From positions 1-64,000 of the forward strand of contig CASFDW010000006.1 of assembly GCA_949293595.1 (NCBI GenBank): DNA of 64,000 nt, in the 5' to 3' direction. A program made the translations under genes and the position numbers. The notes beneath the pieces are model-generated. The model made no database searches. It was not told the DNA's origin and saw only the letters and a list, made by a program, of their open reading frames with translations. Positions 51,635-61,050 of this stretch are shown here, in pieces. The first letter of the stretch is position 1. Each line of letters begins with the position of its first letter. Source of the DNA: an uncultured Spirochaetales bacterium (lineage in GTDB: Bacteria > Spirochaetota > Spirochaetia > Sphaerochaetales > Sphaerochaetaceae).

Positions 51635-52867
51635 TCACCCCCTTGATTGCACGAGATTGTACAGCTCCCATATCTTCAAAGGGCTCGCACCCTTTTCCAG
51701 GCGGAAGCGGAAAAGACCGCCGTCATGGAAGAACTCGACGGTCTGCCTGGCATTGATCACCATCGACGAGATCGATCTGAAATCATAGTCGGCCCTTACG
51801 GCCTCCTTTCCCGACGGAACGGAGAATGTGAAATGGAGCCCACGGAGATCGGTCTCCAGGAAAAAGGATTTGGAAAAATCGACAAGGCGGCCACCGTCGC
51901 CCTTCTGGAAAAGCACCCCTTTGTCGATTGGGAAGACAGGCCCGTCGGCATGGGTATCGAAAAGTTTTTCCAGACCCTGCCGTTCAAAAGAATGCCACTG
52001 CGAGAGTTTTGAGAAACCTATGCCGCCACACTCCACAAGACGGTCATAATCATTCAGGACCGCATGGGCACCGCACCTTGAACATACTATCCTGTCACCG
52101 GACGCCCTTATCGAGGAATAGGCGCCGCAACATGGACATTGGTACAAAAGGCTTTCTATACCCTCTGCCCTCCGAGCACCCCTGTAAGGTATCCGGGCCT
52201 CATCCTGCCACACATCGTTCGAAAAGCCCAGGCATTCGGAAACAACCTGCTCGAGCCGTTCCCTGTCCATCGAGGCTATCTCTTCCGGTGTGAGAGTCCT
52301 GTACACCTCGACAGTCACGGGCCCCTTCCTTTCCTTGTCCGCCCAGCGGGGACGGGAAGGGAAGCCTCCGCGTATATGTATGAAGACGACCGGTACCTTG
52401 AACAGCCTCGCCAGCTTGGCGGTACCGGTCGTTATGTCCATCATGTCCCCGTCCCAGGTACGGGTCCCCTCTGGAAAGACTCCGACGATATCCCCGTTTT
52501 TCAATGCCTCCGAGATATTCCTGATGGTCTGCAGGTCGTTGCGTCCCTGTGTCTTCGGTATGCACCTGACCCAGTTGCGCAGAAGATAGCCCACACCCTT
52601 CATCTTGAAGAGATAGGACCCGGCGACCCACCTTATGTGGTACGGGTATACCGCTGAGATGAAAAAAGGATCCAATGTATGGGCATGATTGGCGAAGACC
52701 ACGGCCGGGCCGTGGAACGGAACGGCCTTGTCACCGCCTTCGAATTTGAGGTGGTACTTCAGCCTGAGATAACTGCCATAGAACGGCAGCAGCAAAAAAC
52801 GCATGGCGGGAGGAAAAGGATTCCCCCCACCCTTGCTTGTCAAGCGATCAGATTCATGCACACCCAA
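51635..52867 (-). CDS. PlsC-type acyltransferase with C-terminal zinc ribbon
   Basis: A 410-residue protein. The acyltransferase domain (about 20-200) has NHAHTLD (His61-x4-Asp66) and FPEGTR (131-136). A Cys4 ribbon follows (CPCCG 244-248, CSRCG 262-266), then an extra domain of about 130 residues rich in beta strands. Typical 1-acylglycerol-3-phosphate acyltransferases stop near 240. It probably acylates a lysophospholipid at the membrane. The TTG start at 52867 lacks a ribosome site; ATG 52804 is an alternative. Confidence 0.75.
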   Translation of the reverse strand: MGVHESDRLTSKGGGNPFPPAMRFLLLPFYGSYLRLKYHLKFEGGDKAVPFHGPAVVFANHAHTLDPFFISAVYPYHIRWVAGSYLFKMKGVGYLLRNWVRCIPKTQGRNDLQTIRNISEALKNGDIVGVFPEGTRTWDGDMMDITTGTAKLARLFKVPVVFIHIRGGFPSRPRWADKERKGPVTVEVYRTLTPEEIASMDRERLEQVVSECLGFSNDVWQDEARIPYRGARRAEGIESLLYQCPCCGAYSSIRASGDRIVCSRCGAHAVLNDYDRLVECGGIGFSKLSQWHSFERQGLEKLFDTHADGPVFPIDKGVLFQKGDGGRLVDFSKSFFLETDLRGLHFTFSVPSGKEAVRADYDFRSISSMVINARQTVEFFHDGGLFRFRLEKGASPLKIWELYNLVQSRG

Positions 52868-52901
52868 AGCTTACCAAAACGGAGGAGGATGAACAATAAT
52901 T

Positions 52902-52931
52902 AAAAAACCCGGCATCTCGAAAAATGCCGGG
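52902..52931 (-). terminator. Terminator of the ygfK-ssnA-ygeY operon
   Basis: The minus-strand stem CCCGGCAT / ATGCCGGG with an 8-base loop is followed by six T, 20 bases after the ygeY stop. Confidence 0.88.
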
Positions 52932-52950
52932 CAAAAACATTCCAAAAAAA

Positions 52951-54174
52951 TCAGTCGATGCGTTTTTCAAGCGCATATGGCAGCAGTGCATAGAATCCCG
53001 AACAGATCACAAGGTCCTCCACCCTGTTGATCTCGTTCGGAGCATGTGCCTGGGCCTCGTCGCCCGGGCCGAATCCGATGGCGGGTATCTTGTGCCTTCC
53101 GGTCGTGGCCACGCAGTTCGTGCTGAAGGTCCATTTGTCGACAACGGGATCCTTCACATAAAGAGCCTTGTAATCGGCGATTGCTGCCTGCACGAGCGGA
53201 TGGGTCTCGGGAATCTTCCATGTCGGGAAGTAGAGCTCCTGGGAATACGGCCTGTTGGTCCAGCCGACCTTCTCGTAATCCGGCATCTCCACGATGATCG
53301 AATCGGGATCGTCGCCAGTGGCCTCTGATACATATTTCCTTACCTGGGCGATCGCAAGATCCGCATCCTCCCCCCAAGTGAGACGCCTGTCGCAATAGAT
53401 CATGGCGTAATCCGCGACCGCGCACTGGCTCGGACCCTTGACGTCCATCTGGCTTACGGTGATCGTACCCTTTCCGAGGAAATTGTCATCATCCGGCTGG
53501 AGGTCCTGGTTGAGCTTCTCTATGGCCAGAGCGGCACGGGCCGCCTTGTAGGCCGCGCTCACGCCACGCTCCGGTGCCGAGCCATGGCAGGAGATCCCGC
53601 GGAGGATGATCCTGATCTCCATCCTTCCCCTGTGTCCCCGGTAGATCCTGCAGCTGGTCGGTTCCGTGGAAACGACGAGGTCGGGCTTGAACCCTTCTTC
53701 CTCGATGAGATATTTCCAGCACATGCCGTCGCAGTCCTCCTCCATGACGGTGAAGGTGAAATAAACGGTGTATTCGCCGCCGTAGCCCAGTTCCTTCAGA
53801 ATCCTTCCGGCGGTGATCATGGAGGCGGCTCCTCCCTTCTGGTCGCTCGCTCCGCGTCCGAGGACGAGACCATCCTTGATCTCTCCGGAGAACGGATCGA
53901 AATTCCAGTTCTTCATGTTGCCGACCTCGACGGTGTCGATGTGTGCGTCGAACGCAATCTTCTTAGGACCGTTGCCGACCCTGCCGATCACCGACCCGAG
54001 GCCATCGATCCTCACGTCGTCGAAACCCGCTTCCTTGCAGAGCTCCACCAGAAGGCGGCATACATCCTCCTCCTTTGACGAATAGCTCTTTGTCCTGACA
54101 AGCTTGGAAAGGTTCTCCGCGGTATAATCACGGTACTTTTCCGCCAGCTGCTGAATCTGTTTGGTGATACTCAT
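52951..54174 (-). CDS. ygeY: M20-family amidohydrolase/peptidase YgeY
   Basis: A 407-residue metallohydrolase with the di-zinc set: His78 and Asp80 in FDAHIDT, Asp111 in GRGASDQKGG, and Glu145/Glu146 in MEEDCDG. It is annotated as a putative selenium-metabolism hydrolase in E. coli; in urate-degrading gut bacteria ygeY belongs to the required gene set and probably hydrolyses a ureido or amide intermediate. It lies 13 bp after ssnA and is the last gene of ygfK-ssnA-ygeY. Confidence 0.9.
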   Translation of the reverse strand: MSITKQIQQLAEKYRDYTAENLSKLVRTKSYSSKEEDVCRLLVELCKEAGFDDVRIDGLGSVIGRVGNGPKKIAFDAHIDTVEVGNMKNWNFDPFSGEIKDGLVLGRGASDQKGGAASMITAGRILKELGYGGEYTVYFTFTVMEEDCDGMCWKYLIEEEGFKPDLVVSTEPTSCRIYRGHRGRMEIRIILRGISCHGSAPERGVSAAYKAARAALAIEKLNQDLQPDDDNFLGKGTITVSQMDVKGPSQCAVADYAMIYCDRRLTWGEDADLAIAQVRKYVSEATGDDPDSIIVEMPDYEKVGWTNRPYSQELYFPTWKIPETHPLVQAAIADYKALYVKDPVVDKWTFSTNCVATTGRHKIPAIGFGPGDEAQAHAPNEINRVEDLVICSGFYALLPYALEKRID

Positions 54175-54187
54175 ACTCCTGTCTCTC

Positions 54188-55525
54188 CTATGCTTTTATT
54201 TTATCAACCTTCTTCCAAACACGTTCCGCGACACGCGATGCCTCCTTATAGATCCTTTCGGCATCGAGATGCGGGAACACCCGGTTCTCAAGAACCACCT
54301 TTCCGTCGACGATGACTGTGTCGACGCAGTTGGAGCTCATGCCCCATACAAAGTGCGTCGCAGCATTGCCTGCCACGAGCGGGGTCGGGGCAAAGTAATC
54401 AAGAAGCACCAGGTCGGCCTTGAAGCCCTTCTCCACACGCCCCCATCTGCCACGTCCATTGAAAACGCTTTCGACAAGCCTGTTGCCACGGTTGAGCACG
54501 GTAAGGAAATCCGCAGGCCACCAGGGGCCGCCGTCGTCCTTGTGCTTGAAGAACCCGATCTTGATCTCCTCGAACATGTTGCCGCCACAGCCGTCGGTGC
54601 CGAGCACAAGCTTTCTTATGTCCTTCAGGTGCCTGTTGTATCCGACATGGTTGTTCATGTTGCTCCTGGGATTATGCGCGAAAAAGCACCCTCTTTCATT
54701 CAGAAGATCGACCTCCCCGTCGCTTATGTGTATGCCGTGCACCAGAAGGGTCCTGTCGTTCAGAAGACCGTGACGGTCGAGCCTTTTGACGATGTCCTCG
54801 TTGTAGACATGATGGGAATGCACCACATCGTACTTGTCCTCGGCGATATGGAGGTGCATCCCCCTTCCGGTCTCATCCACGGCCTCCTTCATCATCGCCA
54901 TCCCGCTTTCAGGGATCGTGAACGGGGCGTGTCCTCCTATCATGGCCTCGACAAGCACAGATCCGTCCTTTTCCAGTTTCCCGTCCACATGCCTGGCGAA
55001 GGCGATGTTCTCATCCACACCGCGCCGAAGCTCCTTCTCCCCGCCGTTGCGGTCGGTGACCTCGTAGCAGGTCGCCCCACGTATGCCAACCTCCTCCATG
55101 CCTCTGGCTATGGTGCTAAGGCTGCCTTCTATGTACGAGGGCGATGCGTGATGGTCGATTGCTGTGGTCGTACCGCTCAATATGGCATCCATGCTGCAGA
55201 TGAGCGAGGAGTAGTAGCATGCCTCCTCGTCAAGCCCGCGGTCAAGACGCCACCACCATTCCTTCAGGACCTGTATGAAATCGGTCTGAGGTCCGGCGGA
55301 CACGAGCATCCCGCGCGACAGGCCGGAATAATAATGGTGGTGGGAGCAGACATTGCCGGGGATGAGCGTTTTACCCTCCGCATCGATGACCTTGCATCCG
55401 TCGGCGCGGATGGACCTGCCCACTTCCTGTATCTCAGACCCCCTTATAAGGACATCCATGCCCTCTGACACCTCGAAAGGAGCCTCCGTCTGCATGATCC
55501 GGACATTCTTTATGAGTATATCCAT
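54188..55525 (-). CDS. ssnA: Amidohydrolase SsnA
   Basis: A 445-residue metal-dependent amidohydrolase of the ATZ/TRZ type. The HxH site lies in CSHHHYYSGLSRGM (about residues 62-64), with later ligands in MIGGHAPFTI, MHLHIAEDKYD and LGTDGCGGN. It probably deaminates or ring-opens a purine-derived heterocycle. ATG 55525 (spacing suits GGAGG) overlaps the ygfK stop; ATG 55528 is one codon up. Order ygfK-ssnA matches E. coli. Confidence 0.92.
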   Translation of the reverse strand: MDILIKNVRIMQTEAPFEVSEGMDVLIRGSEIQEVGRSIRADGCKVIDAEGKTLIPGNVCSHHHYYSGLSRGMLVSAGPQTDFIQVLKEWWWRLDRGLDEEACYYSSLICSMDAILSGTTTAIDHHASPSYIEGSLSTIARGMEEVGIRGATCYEVTDRNGGEKELRRGVDENIAFARHVDGKLEKDGSVLVEAMIGGHAPFTIPESGMAMMKEAVDETGRGMHLHIAEDKYDVVHSHHVYNEDIVKRLDRHGLLNDRTLLVHGIHISDGEVDLLNERGCFFAHNPRSNMNNHVGYNRHLKDIRKLVLGTDGCGGNMFEEIKIGFFKHKDDGGPWWPADFLTVLNRGNRLVESVFNGRGRWGRVEKGFKADLVLLDYFAPTPLVAGNAATHFVWGMSSNCVDTVIVDGKVVLENRVFPHLDAERIYKEASRVAERVWKKVDKIKA

Positions 55526-58500
55526 CATTCCTCCACATCCCCGAGAAGATAGTCGTAGCTGAAGAAAATCTCATCCATCAGCATGCATACCTCGGGTTCA
55601 ACTCCATCGACAACGACAAGTCCGTCCCTGTCGAACCCGCCTTTATGGATCTTGCCGGAGACCCTGACCACGAGGGCCCTGTCGTCCCCGACATAAAAAC
55701 CGTCGTTCGTGCTGGCCTCGAAATCGTCCTGCCGGCTGAATACCGTGAACTTCCTCCTGTAGGGTCCTCCGTCATGAGGACAGAACGTCTCGCAGTTGCC
55801 ACATTCGTTGCAGTACGCATCTATGTGGACGATCTGGAACGGATCCTCGAAGGCCTCCCAGGCCCTCATGTCCACGGCGACATTGGCACGGTTTGGACAG
55901 ACCTCCACACATCTGTTGCAGTAATATGAACATTCAAGACACCTTGAGGCCTCGGTCTTGAAGAAAGAAGCGGAATCCTTGTCCTCCGAAAGCCTGATCG
56001 AGCCCTTCTTCTTCCTGAGGCTCCTGAAATATGCATTCTCGGCCTTGGTGAGCTCCTCCCGGCCTTCCTCGTCATCCTCTTCTGCCTCACAGGAACATCC
56101 GTCTTCCTCCCCGTGGTGGTGCCCGCACGAACACTCATGGCCATCCTCATGGTCATGGCCGCACGTGCAGCCGTCCCCATCACCGTGTCCGCAGCCGCAT
56201 TCCCCATCGTCATCATCGAGCATGGAGGAATAGACCCTGTCTATCGCATCCTCGACGGCGGTGCGCGCTTCGGCGATGCATCTGACCACGGTGCTCGGAC
56301 CTGTCGACACGTCGCCTACAAGGTACACACCGTCCTCCTCCGTGAGATATCCGAGGGCCCTGAGGTTCTCGTCGTCGGCCTTCTCGCCGATCGCGGTTAT
56401 CAGATACGAGCAAGGTACGGACACCTTCTCCCCGGTGGCGACAGGTCTGCGCCTTCCGGACGAATCCGGCTCGCCGAGCTCCATCTTGTCAAGATAAAGG
56501 ACCCCGTCCTTAAGCTCATAAGGATTGACAAGGAAATCGAACAACACTCCGTCTTCCAGCGCCGCCCGGTATTCCTCCTGGTCAGCAGGCATCTCCGCCC
56601 TGCCCCTCCTGTAGACAATGCGGACATCCTCCACTCCTTCAGCCCTTGCGGCCTGACGGCATGCATCCATGGCGGTGTTACCTCCGCCCATTACAACGAC
56701 ATGTTTTCCCAGATCGGTCCTTTCACCCTTCTTCGTGCGTCTGAGATAAGATGTGGCGCTTTCCCTGATCCCGTTTCCAGGAAGTTTCAGATCGGCGGAC
56801 TTCTCCGCACCCACCGCGACGAAGATGTGTCCATAGCCTTCGTCTTTCAATTCGCTTATGCTCTTTTGCGTTGAGAAATGGAATGACACCCCATTATCGG
56901 CTATGAACGCGACATCCTTGTCCACAATCCCGCCTGGAATCCTGAAATCCGGTATCACGTGCCTGACGACACCGCCGGCACTGGCCTCTCGTTCGAACAC
57001 ATCGACGGAAAAACCGGCCCGGGCGAGGAAGAACGCGGCCGCCAGTCCTGCGGGTCCCGCACCGATCACCGCAGCCTTCACATCCTCGGCCTCGGGCTTC
57101 TCCCATATCTCCTTCTTGTACATGTTGAAGGCCTTCTCAGCAAGCTGGCGCTTGACCTCCCTTATCTTGACGGGTCCCTCGTAATCCATCCTGGTACAAT
57201 GGTTCTGGCACTGGTGGTCGCATATCCACCCGGTAATGTTTGGAAGCGCGTTGTCAAGATAGATGACGGCAAGGGCCTCCTCTATCCTTCCTTCACCGGC
57301 AAGAGCCACATAATCGGGAATCATCTGGTGGATCGGACACGATTCGACACATGGTGCGACATAACAGTCGAACAGGGGGAGAGGATTCCTTATCTTGGTG
57401 TTCCTTGTTCCGCGGAAATCCTTGGAGATATAACTTTTGGGGTCCCTCGCCTTCTCGGTCAATTCCCGGAGCCTGTCGCAGTCGATGCCGGTCATGTCCC
57501 AGCATCCGTCCTTCGCAAGAATGCCGATCATCTGTGTCATCCTCGTGTATCCGCCGGGCTTGAGCATGTCCGTGGCGAGGGTGATCGGCCTGATTCCCGC
57601 ATCGAATATGTCCTTGACGGTGAGCGCGTTCGCACCTCCGGAATAAGAAACCGGAAGCGCTCCATTGAATTCACGGCTCAGACGCAGGGCGACAGTCGTC
57701 GATATCGGAAGCAGGGCACGTCCGGACATGTACATCTCCCCACCAGGAAGGATACCCTGGTCGTTGACGGCTCCCAACGTGTTGGTGAGCTTGACGCCGA
57801 AACCTTTACCGTTCTTTGCGGCCAGAGCCACAAGACGCTTGAGCATCGCAACGGCATCGCCGTACTGCAGGTCATGCTCGAAGGACTCCCTCCTGAGCCC
57901 GACATATCCGTACCCGAGATCATCGAGGATCTTCCTGACCTCGTCATACCCTAGCAGTGTCGGATTAAGCTTGACGAACGTATCCAGCTTCTTTTCCGAC
58001 AGCATGTAGGAACATATGGCCTCTATCTCGTCCGGAGGACAGCCGTGCATGGTCGAAATTGTCACGGAAGGGCTTATGAACGTTCCGATCCTGTCGAGGT
58101 TGGCGGCAACGCGCTTCTCGCACCCGTCGAACACGGTACCCTCGAATAGTCCCTCGCCCAGAGCGGCCTTTGCCTCGGCAATGTACGATGCGAACCTTTC
58201 ATCCTTTCCCGCATCCATCATGCTGGAGATGTATTTCTGCATCTTCTCCGTCTTGATGCCCTCGAGGTTGTAGCCCACCGACATGTTGAAGATGAACGAC
58301 GGCTTCTCCCACTTCTCCTTCATGGCCATGTCGAGCATGTGGACGATTATCCAGGCCTTGAGATATTCATCGAACGCCTTCGGCAGTGTGTATTCCGTCG
58401 ACCATTCGACATTATATCCTTCATCGCGCGCATCGATGCATGGTTTTGCTATCTCCAGCGTGTCCATGACCTGCACGGTCTTCAATTCTATGAACCGAGC

Positions 58501-58728
58501 CCCCACCAGGAAGCTGGTGATTATGTTCTGAGCAAGCTGGGTATGCGGTCCGGCTGCCGGGCCGAGCGGTGTTTCGCATTCCTGGGAGAAGACCTTGATG
58601 CTCTTCTTCCCATCCCCCCTGTAAAACAGTTCCTCAGAAATACCGAAAACGCTGTGGTGGTTCCTAAGCTCTCCCACCATCCTGTTCAAGAGTTCAGCAA
58701 ACGGTACCGGTCTCATTATGTCTGCCAT
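55525..58728 (-). CDS. ygfK: Iron-sulfur flavoprotein YgfK with Cys/His-rich insertion
   Basis: A 1067-residue protein. The N-terminal half is dihydropyrimidine/dihydroorotate-dehydrogenase-like (about 1-430: TTVALRLSREFNGALPVSYSGGANALTVKDIFD). Next comes a GltD-type part (about 440-830) with Fe-S Cys (CYVAPCVESCPIHQ, GWICDHQCQNHCTRMD) and FAD/NAD motifs VIGAGPAGLAAAFFLARAG and VMGGGNTAMDA. The C-terminal ferredoxin domain reads YYCNRCVEVCPNRA and CNECGNCETFCPHDGGPY. Residues 844-880 are an insertion of four CxC pairs and seven His. YgfK is called a selenate reductase subunit but is part of purine/urate catabolism and probably reduces an intermediate. ATG 58728 gives the E. coli-like start MADIMRPVPF after AAGGAG. 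Confidence 0.93.
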   Translation of the reverse strand: MADIMRPVPFAELLNRMVGELRNHHSVFGISEELFYRGDGKKSIKVFSQECETPLGPAAGPHTQLAQNIITSFLVGARFIELKTVQVMDTLEIAKPCIDARDEGYNVEWSTEYTLPKAFDEYLKAWIIVHMLDMAMKEKWEKPSFIFNMSVGYNLEGIKTEKMQKYISSMMDAGKDERFASYIAEAKAALGEGLFEGTVFDGCEKRVAANLDRIGTFISPSVTISTMHGCPPDEIEAICSYMLSEKKLDTFVKLNPTLLGYDEVRKILDDLGYGYVGLRRESFEHDLQYGDAVAMLKRLVALAAKNGKGFGVKLTNTLGAVNDQGILPGGEMYMSGRALLPISTTVALRLSREFNGALPVSYSGGANALTVKDIFDAGIRPITLATDMLKPGGYTRMTQMIGILAKDGCWDMTGIDCDRLRELTEKARDPKSYISKDFRGTRNTKIRNPLPLFDCYVAPCVESCPIHQMIPDYVALAGEGRIEEALAVIYLDNALPNITGWICDHQCQNHCTRMDYEGPVKIREVKRQLAEKAFNMYKKEIWEKPEAEDVKAAVIGAGPAGLAAAFFLARAGFSVDVFEREASAGGVVRHVIPDFRIPGGIVDKDVAFIADNGVSFHFSTQKSISELKDEGYGHIFVAVGAEKSADLKLPGNGIRESATSYLRRTKKGERTDLGKHVVVMGGGNTAMDACRQAARAEGVEDVRIVYRRGRAEMPADQEEYRAALEDGVLFDFLVNPYELKDGVLYLDKMELGEPDSSGRRRPVATGEKVSVPCSYLITAIGEKADDENLRALGYLTEEDGVYLVGDVSTGPSTVVRCIAEARTAVEDAIDRVYSSMLDDDDGECGCGHGDGDGCTCGHDHEDGHECSCGHHHGEEDGCSCEAEEDDEEGREELTKAENAYFRSLRKKKGSIRLSEDKDSASFFKTEASRCLECSYYCNRCVEVCPNRANVAVDMRAWEAFEDPFQIVHIDAYCNECGNCETFCPHDGGPYRRKFTVFSRQDDFEASTNDGFYVGDDRALVVRVSGKIHKGGFDRDGLVVVDGVEPEVCMLMDEIFFSYDYLLGDVEE

Positions 58729-58751
58729 AAGCACGCTCCTTTACATTTCCA

Positions 58752-58779
58752 ATTCTAAACCATATGGACGAAGTGTCAA
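58752..58779 (-). promoter_or_regulatory. ygfK-ssnA-ygeY promoter
   Basis: On the minus strand TTGACA (58774-58779), a 16-bp spacer and TAGAAT (58752-58757), 23 bp before the ATG. A strong consensus match. Confidence 0.8.
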
Positions 58780-58786
58780 CAAAATT

Positions 58787-58803
58787 TGCAACAAAATGCA
58801 ACA
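58787..58803 (-). promoter_or_regulatory. 17-bp tandem-repeat activator-type site upstream of ygfK
   Basis: On the + strand TGCAACAAAATGCAACA, exactly the sequence found on the minus strand before ygeW. It ends seven bases before the ygfK -35. A third partial copy, CAACAAAAT, extends it at 58778-58786 into the -35 itself. Confidence 0.65.
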
Positions 58804-58878
58804 CGTTTGGCCCTCCACAGCATGCCCTCTCCCCAATAAAAACTTGCTTGACAGAAAATTAGGCGATAAACTGTGCTC

Positions 58879-59463
58879 ATGATAGAAAAAAGAGCCTATG
58901 AAAAGACGGATTTGGAGATTCTGGAGGTAAAATCCGACGATTACCTCAAAGGTGATTACAGGAAAACCACGGAGGAGAGGATTTTGGCCATCATAGAGAC
59001 CGAGGCGCCGATAACGGAGGAACTTCTGTGCAAACGCCTCCTGAACAGCTTCTCGATCCAACGCATGGGCTCGGCCCTGGACTTCTATCTGAAAAGCACC
59101 GTTCTTGCGGAGATGTCGGTGAAAAACGAGGTGGAGAGGGAAATCGTGCAGAACCAGGTCGTCTACCACAGGAAAGACGACCAAGGCTATTACCGCCCCA
59201 CCCCCGAAAACCCGGAGGAGATAAGGTATTCCTACCAGATTCCGGTGCCGGAAGCCATCTGTTGCATAATCCATGTCATGGAAACCTCTGACAAGACGAA
59301 TTTTTCCAAGAAACAGCTTCTCGAGGCATTCTCCATTGAAATGGGTTATCTGAGAAAGGGGGCACAGGTCGTGGCTCTTTTCAACAAAGCCTTCGCCGAA
59401 GCGAAAAAACGGGGCGTGATAATCACAAAGAATAGCGGAAAATTTAGTTTTAACGCAAAATAG
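58879..59463 (+). CDS. DUF3320-like domain protein
   Basis: A 194-residue protein. The first ~100 residues (ERILAIIETEAPITEELLCKRLLNSFSIQRMGSALDF) resemble the DUF3320 winged-helix-like domain normally found at the C-terminus of large DUF4011/superfamily-I helicases. Here it stands alone. The second half (YSYQIPVPEAICCIIHVMETSDKTNFSKKQLLEAFSIEMGY) may be a repeat of the same fold. It could bind nucleic acid and act as a regulator of the flanking purine genes. A GTG at 58873 is an alternative start; TTGCTT-17-TAAACT upstream is a weak promoter candidate. Confidence 0.5.
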   Translation: MIEKRAYEKTDLEILEVKSDDYLKGDYRKTTEERILAIIETEAPITEELLCKRLLNSFSIQRMGSALDFYLKSTVLAEMSVKNEVEREIVQNQVVYHRKDDQGYYRPTPENPEEIRYSYQIPVPEAICCIIHVMETSDKTNFSKKQLLEAFSIEMGYLRKGAQVVALFNKAFAEAKKRGVIITKNSGKFSFNAK

Positions 59464-59496
59464 CATTAAAAAATAATCAATGTCTTAATTTTTTGC

Positions 59497-59524
59497 TTTA
59501 CAATATGCCTTTCTCCATTATACT
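59497..59524 (+). promoter_or_regulatory. Promoter of the PLP-enzyme pair
   Basis: TTTACA (59497-59502), a 16-bp spacer and TATACT (59519-59524), 27 bp before ATG 59552, with GGAGG between. Confidence 0.7.
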
Positions 59525-59551
59525 GAAAAAAGAAATTCAGTGGAGGCGCAA

Positions 59552-61015
59552 ATGCTCATCAACCTAGAAAAGAAAAACGACATCATCAAGAAGAATGCGG
59601 CGAGATGCAGGGAAAAGCACATCAAGCTTCCGACATTCAAGCAGATGACAAACCCGAAGCTCATCGGGAAAGACGTTCTGGACAAGCTCAGGACAACAGG
59701 ACTCTGGGATGTCGATCCGATAAACCTGTATAGGATAAACTGGCATAACGAACCGAAGGAATCCGGAGGTCTCTTCGGAGGGGTCAACTACATCGAGATC
59801 CCCAGACAGATCACAGGAACAAAGGCGAGGATACTGGCACTTGCGGGCAAGTGGTTCCCCTGCGGCGTGCACAAGGTCGGCGCAACATACTCATGCCTCG
59901 CACCCGCTTTGGTGACAGGCAATTTCGACGCAGTCGAGCAGCAGGCGGTATGGCCGTCCACGGGAAACTACTGCAGGGGCGGCGCATACAACTCGGCGCT
60001 TCTCGGATGCAAGAGCATAGCCATCCTGCCGGAGGACATGAGCCAGGAAAGGTTCAACTGGCTGAAGACGGTTGCCGGAGAGATCATCGCAACGCCCGGA
60101 TGCGAATCAAACGTGAAGGAAATATTCGACAAATGCCACGAGCTTGACGCGGAGCGCGGCGCACACATCGTGATCTTCAACCAGTTCGAACAGTTCGAGA
60201 ACTACCTATGGCACTACGAGGTAACAGGCTCGGCCATCATCGAGGTCCTCGAACAGCTCGGCATCAAGCCCGAAAACGTGAAGGGCTATGCATCGTCCAC
60301 GGGGTCTGGCGGGACCCTTGCGGCAGGAGACCATCTGAAGGATGTCTATCCTGGAATCAAAATAGGAGCCGGAGAGGCGCTGCAGTGCCCCACCCTTCTG
60401 AGGAACGGTTTCGGAGCCCACAGGATAGAAGGCATAGGGGACAAGCATGTTCCATGGATCCACAATGTCAGGAACACAGACATGGTGCTTTCCATAGACG
60501 ACCAGGACTGCATGGACATCTACAGGCTGTTCAACGAGGAAAGCGGAATCTCCTATCTGAGGAAGGAAGGGCTTACAGACAAACAGATCGACGATCTCAA
60601 GCTTTTCGGCATCTCCGGAATCGGAAACCTCCTTTCTGCGGTCAAGATGGCGAAATACTATGAGCTCGAGGAGGACGACGTCGTGTTCACCATCCTCACC
60701 GACAGCTCGGTCATGTACACATCCCGTCTGGCCGAACTCACCGCCCAGCAGGGAGCGTTCAGCGAGACCGAGGCGGCAAAGGTGCATGCGGCGGCCCTCA
60801 GACACCAGGGAATAGACAACGCGCTCGAGCTCGGCTACTACGACAGGCTCAGGATACACAACCTCAAGTACTACACATGGGTCGAGCAGCAGGGAAAGAC
60901 ATACGAGGAGCTCAACAGGCAGTGGTACGACCGCACATATTGGAAGAGTCTTCCGAAGATGACGGCGCAGATCGACGCCCTGATCGAGGAATTCAACGCG
61001 ATGATCGACAAATGA
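59552..61015 (+). CDS. Fold-type II PLP-dependent enzyme (cysteine-synthase/tryptophan-synthase-beta-like)
   Basis: A 487-residue protein. The PLP lysine is probably Lys108 in PCGVHKVGATYSCLAPAL; the phosphate-binding glycine loop is SSTGSGGTLAAGD; WPSTGNYCRGGAYNSALLGC is the substrate loop. It is not the YgeX diaminopropionate ammonia-lyase family by motif, but it sits where ygeX would be expected, so it may deaminate or beta-eliminate an amino-acid-type intermediate. ATG 59552 follows GGAGG; an upstream GTG at 59540 contains that site. It is 35 bp before the next PLP gene. Confidence 0.72.
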   Translation: MLINLEKKNDIIKKNAARCREKHIKLPTFKQMTNPKLIGKDVLDKLRTTGLWDVDPINLYRINWHNEPKESGGLFGGVNYIEIPRQITGTKARILALAGKWFPCGVHKVGATYSCLAPALVTGNFDAVEQQAVWPSTGNYCRGGAYNSALLGCKSIAILPEDMSQERFNWLKTVAGEIIATPGCESNVKEIFDKCHELDAERGAHIVIFNQFEQFENYLWHYEVTGSAIIEVLEQLGIKPENVKGYASSTGSGGTLAAGDHLKDVYPGIKIGAGEALQCPTLLRNGFGAHRIEGIGDKHVPWIHNVRNTDMVLSIDDQDCMDIYRLFNEESGISYLRKEGLTDKQIDDLKLFGISGIGNLLSAVKMAKYYELEEDDVVFTILTDSSVMYTSRLAELTAQQGAFSETEAAKVHAAALRHQGIDNALELGYYDRLRIHNLKYYTWVEQQGKTYEELNRQWYDRTYWKSLPKMTAQIDALIEEFNAMIDK

Positions 61016-61050
61016 TCCATGATGACCGGACATCCGGACGAGGTTGCGAA

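Noticed and set aside
52880..52902. GGAGGAGG followed by ATG on the + strand after the acyltransferase start
   Set aside because: It opens only a three-codon frame (ATG AAC AAT, then AAT TAA) and the spacing is wrong for a ribosome site, so it is not a gene.
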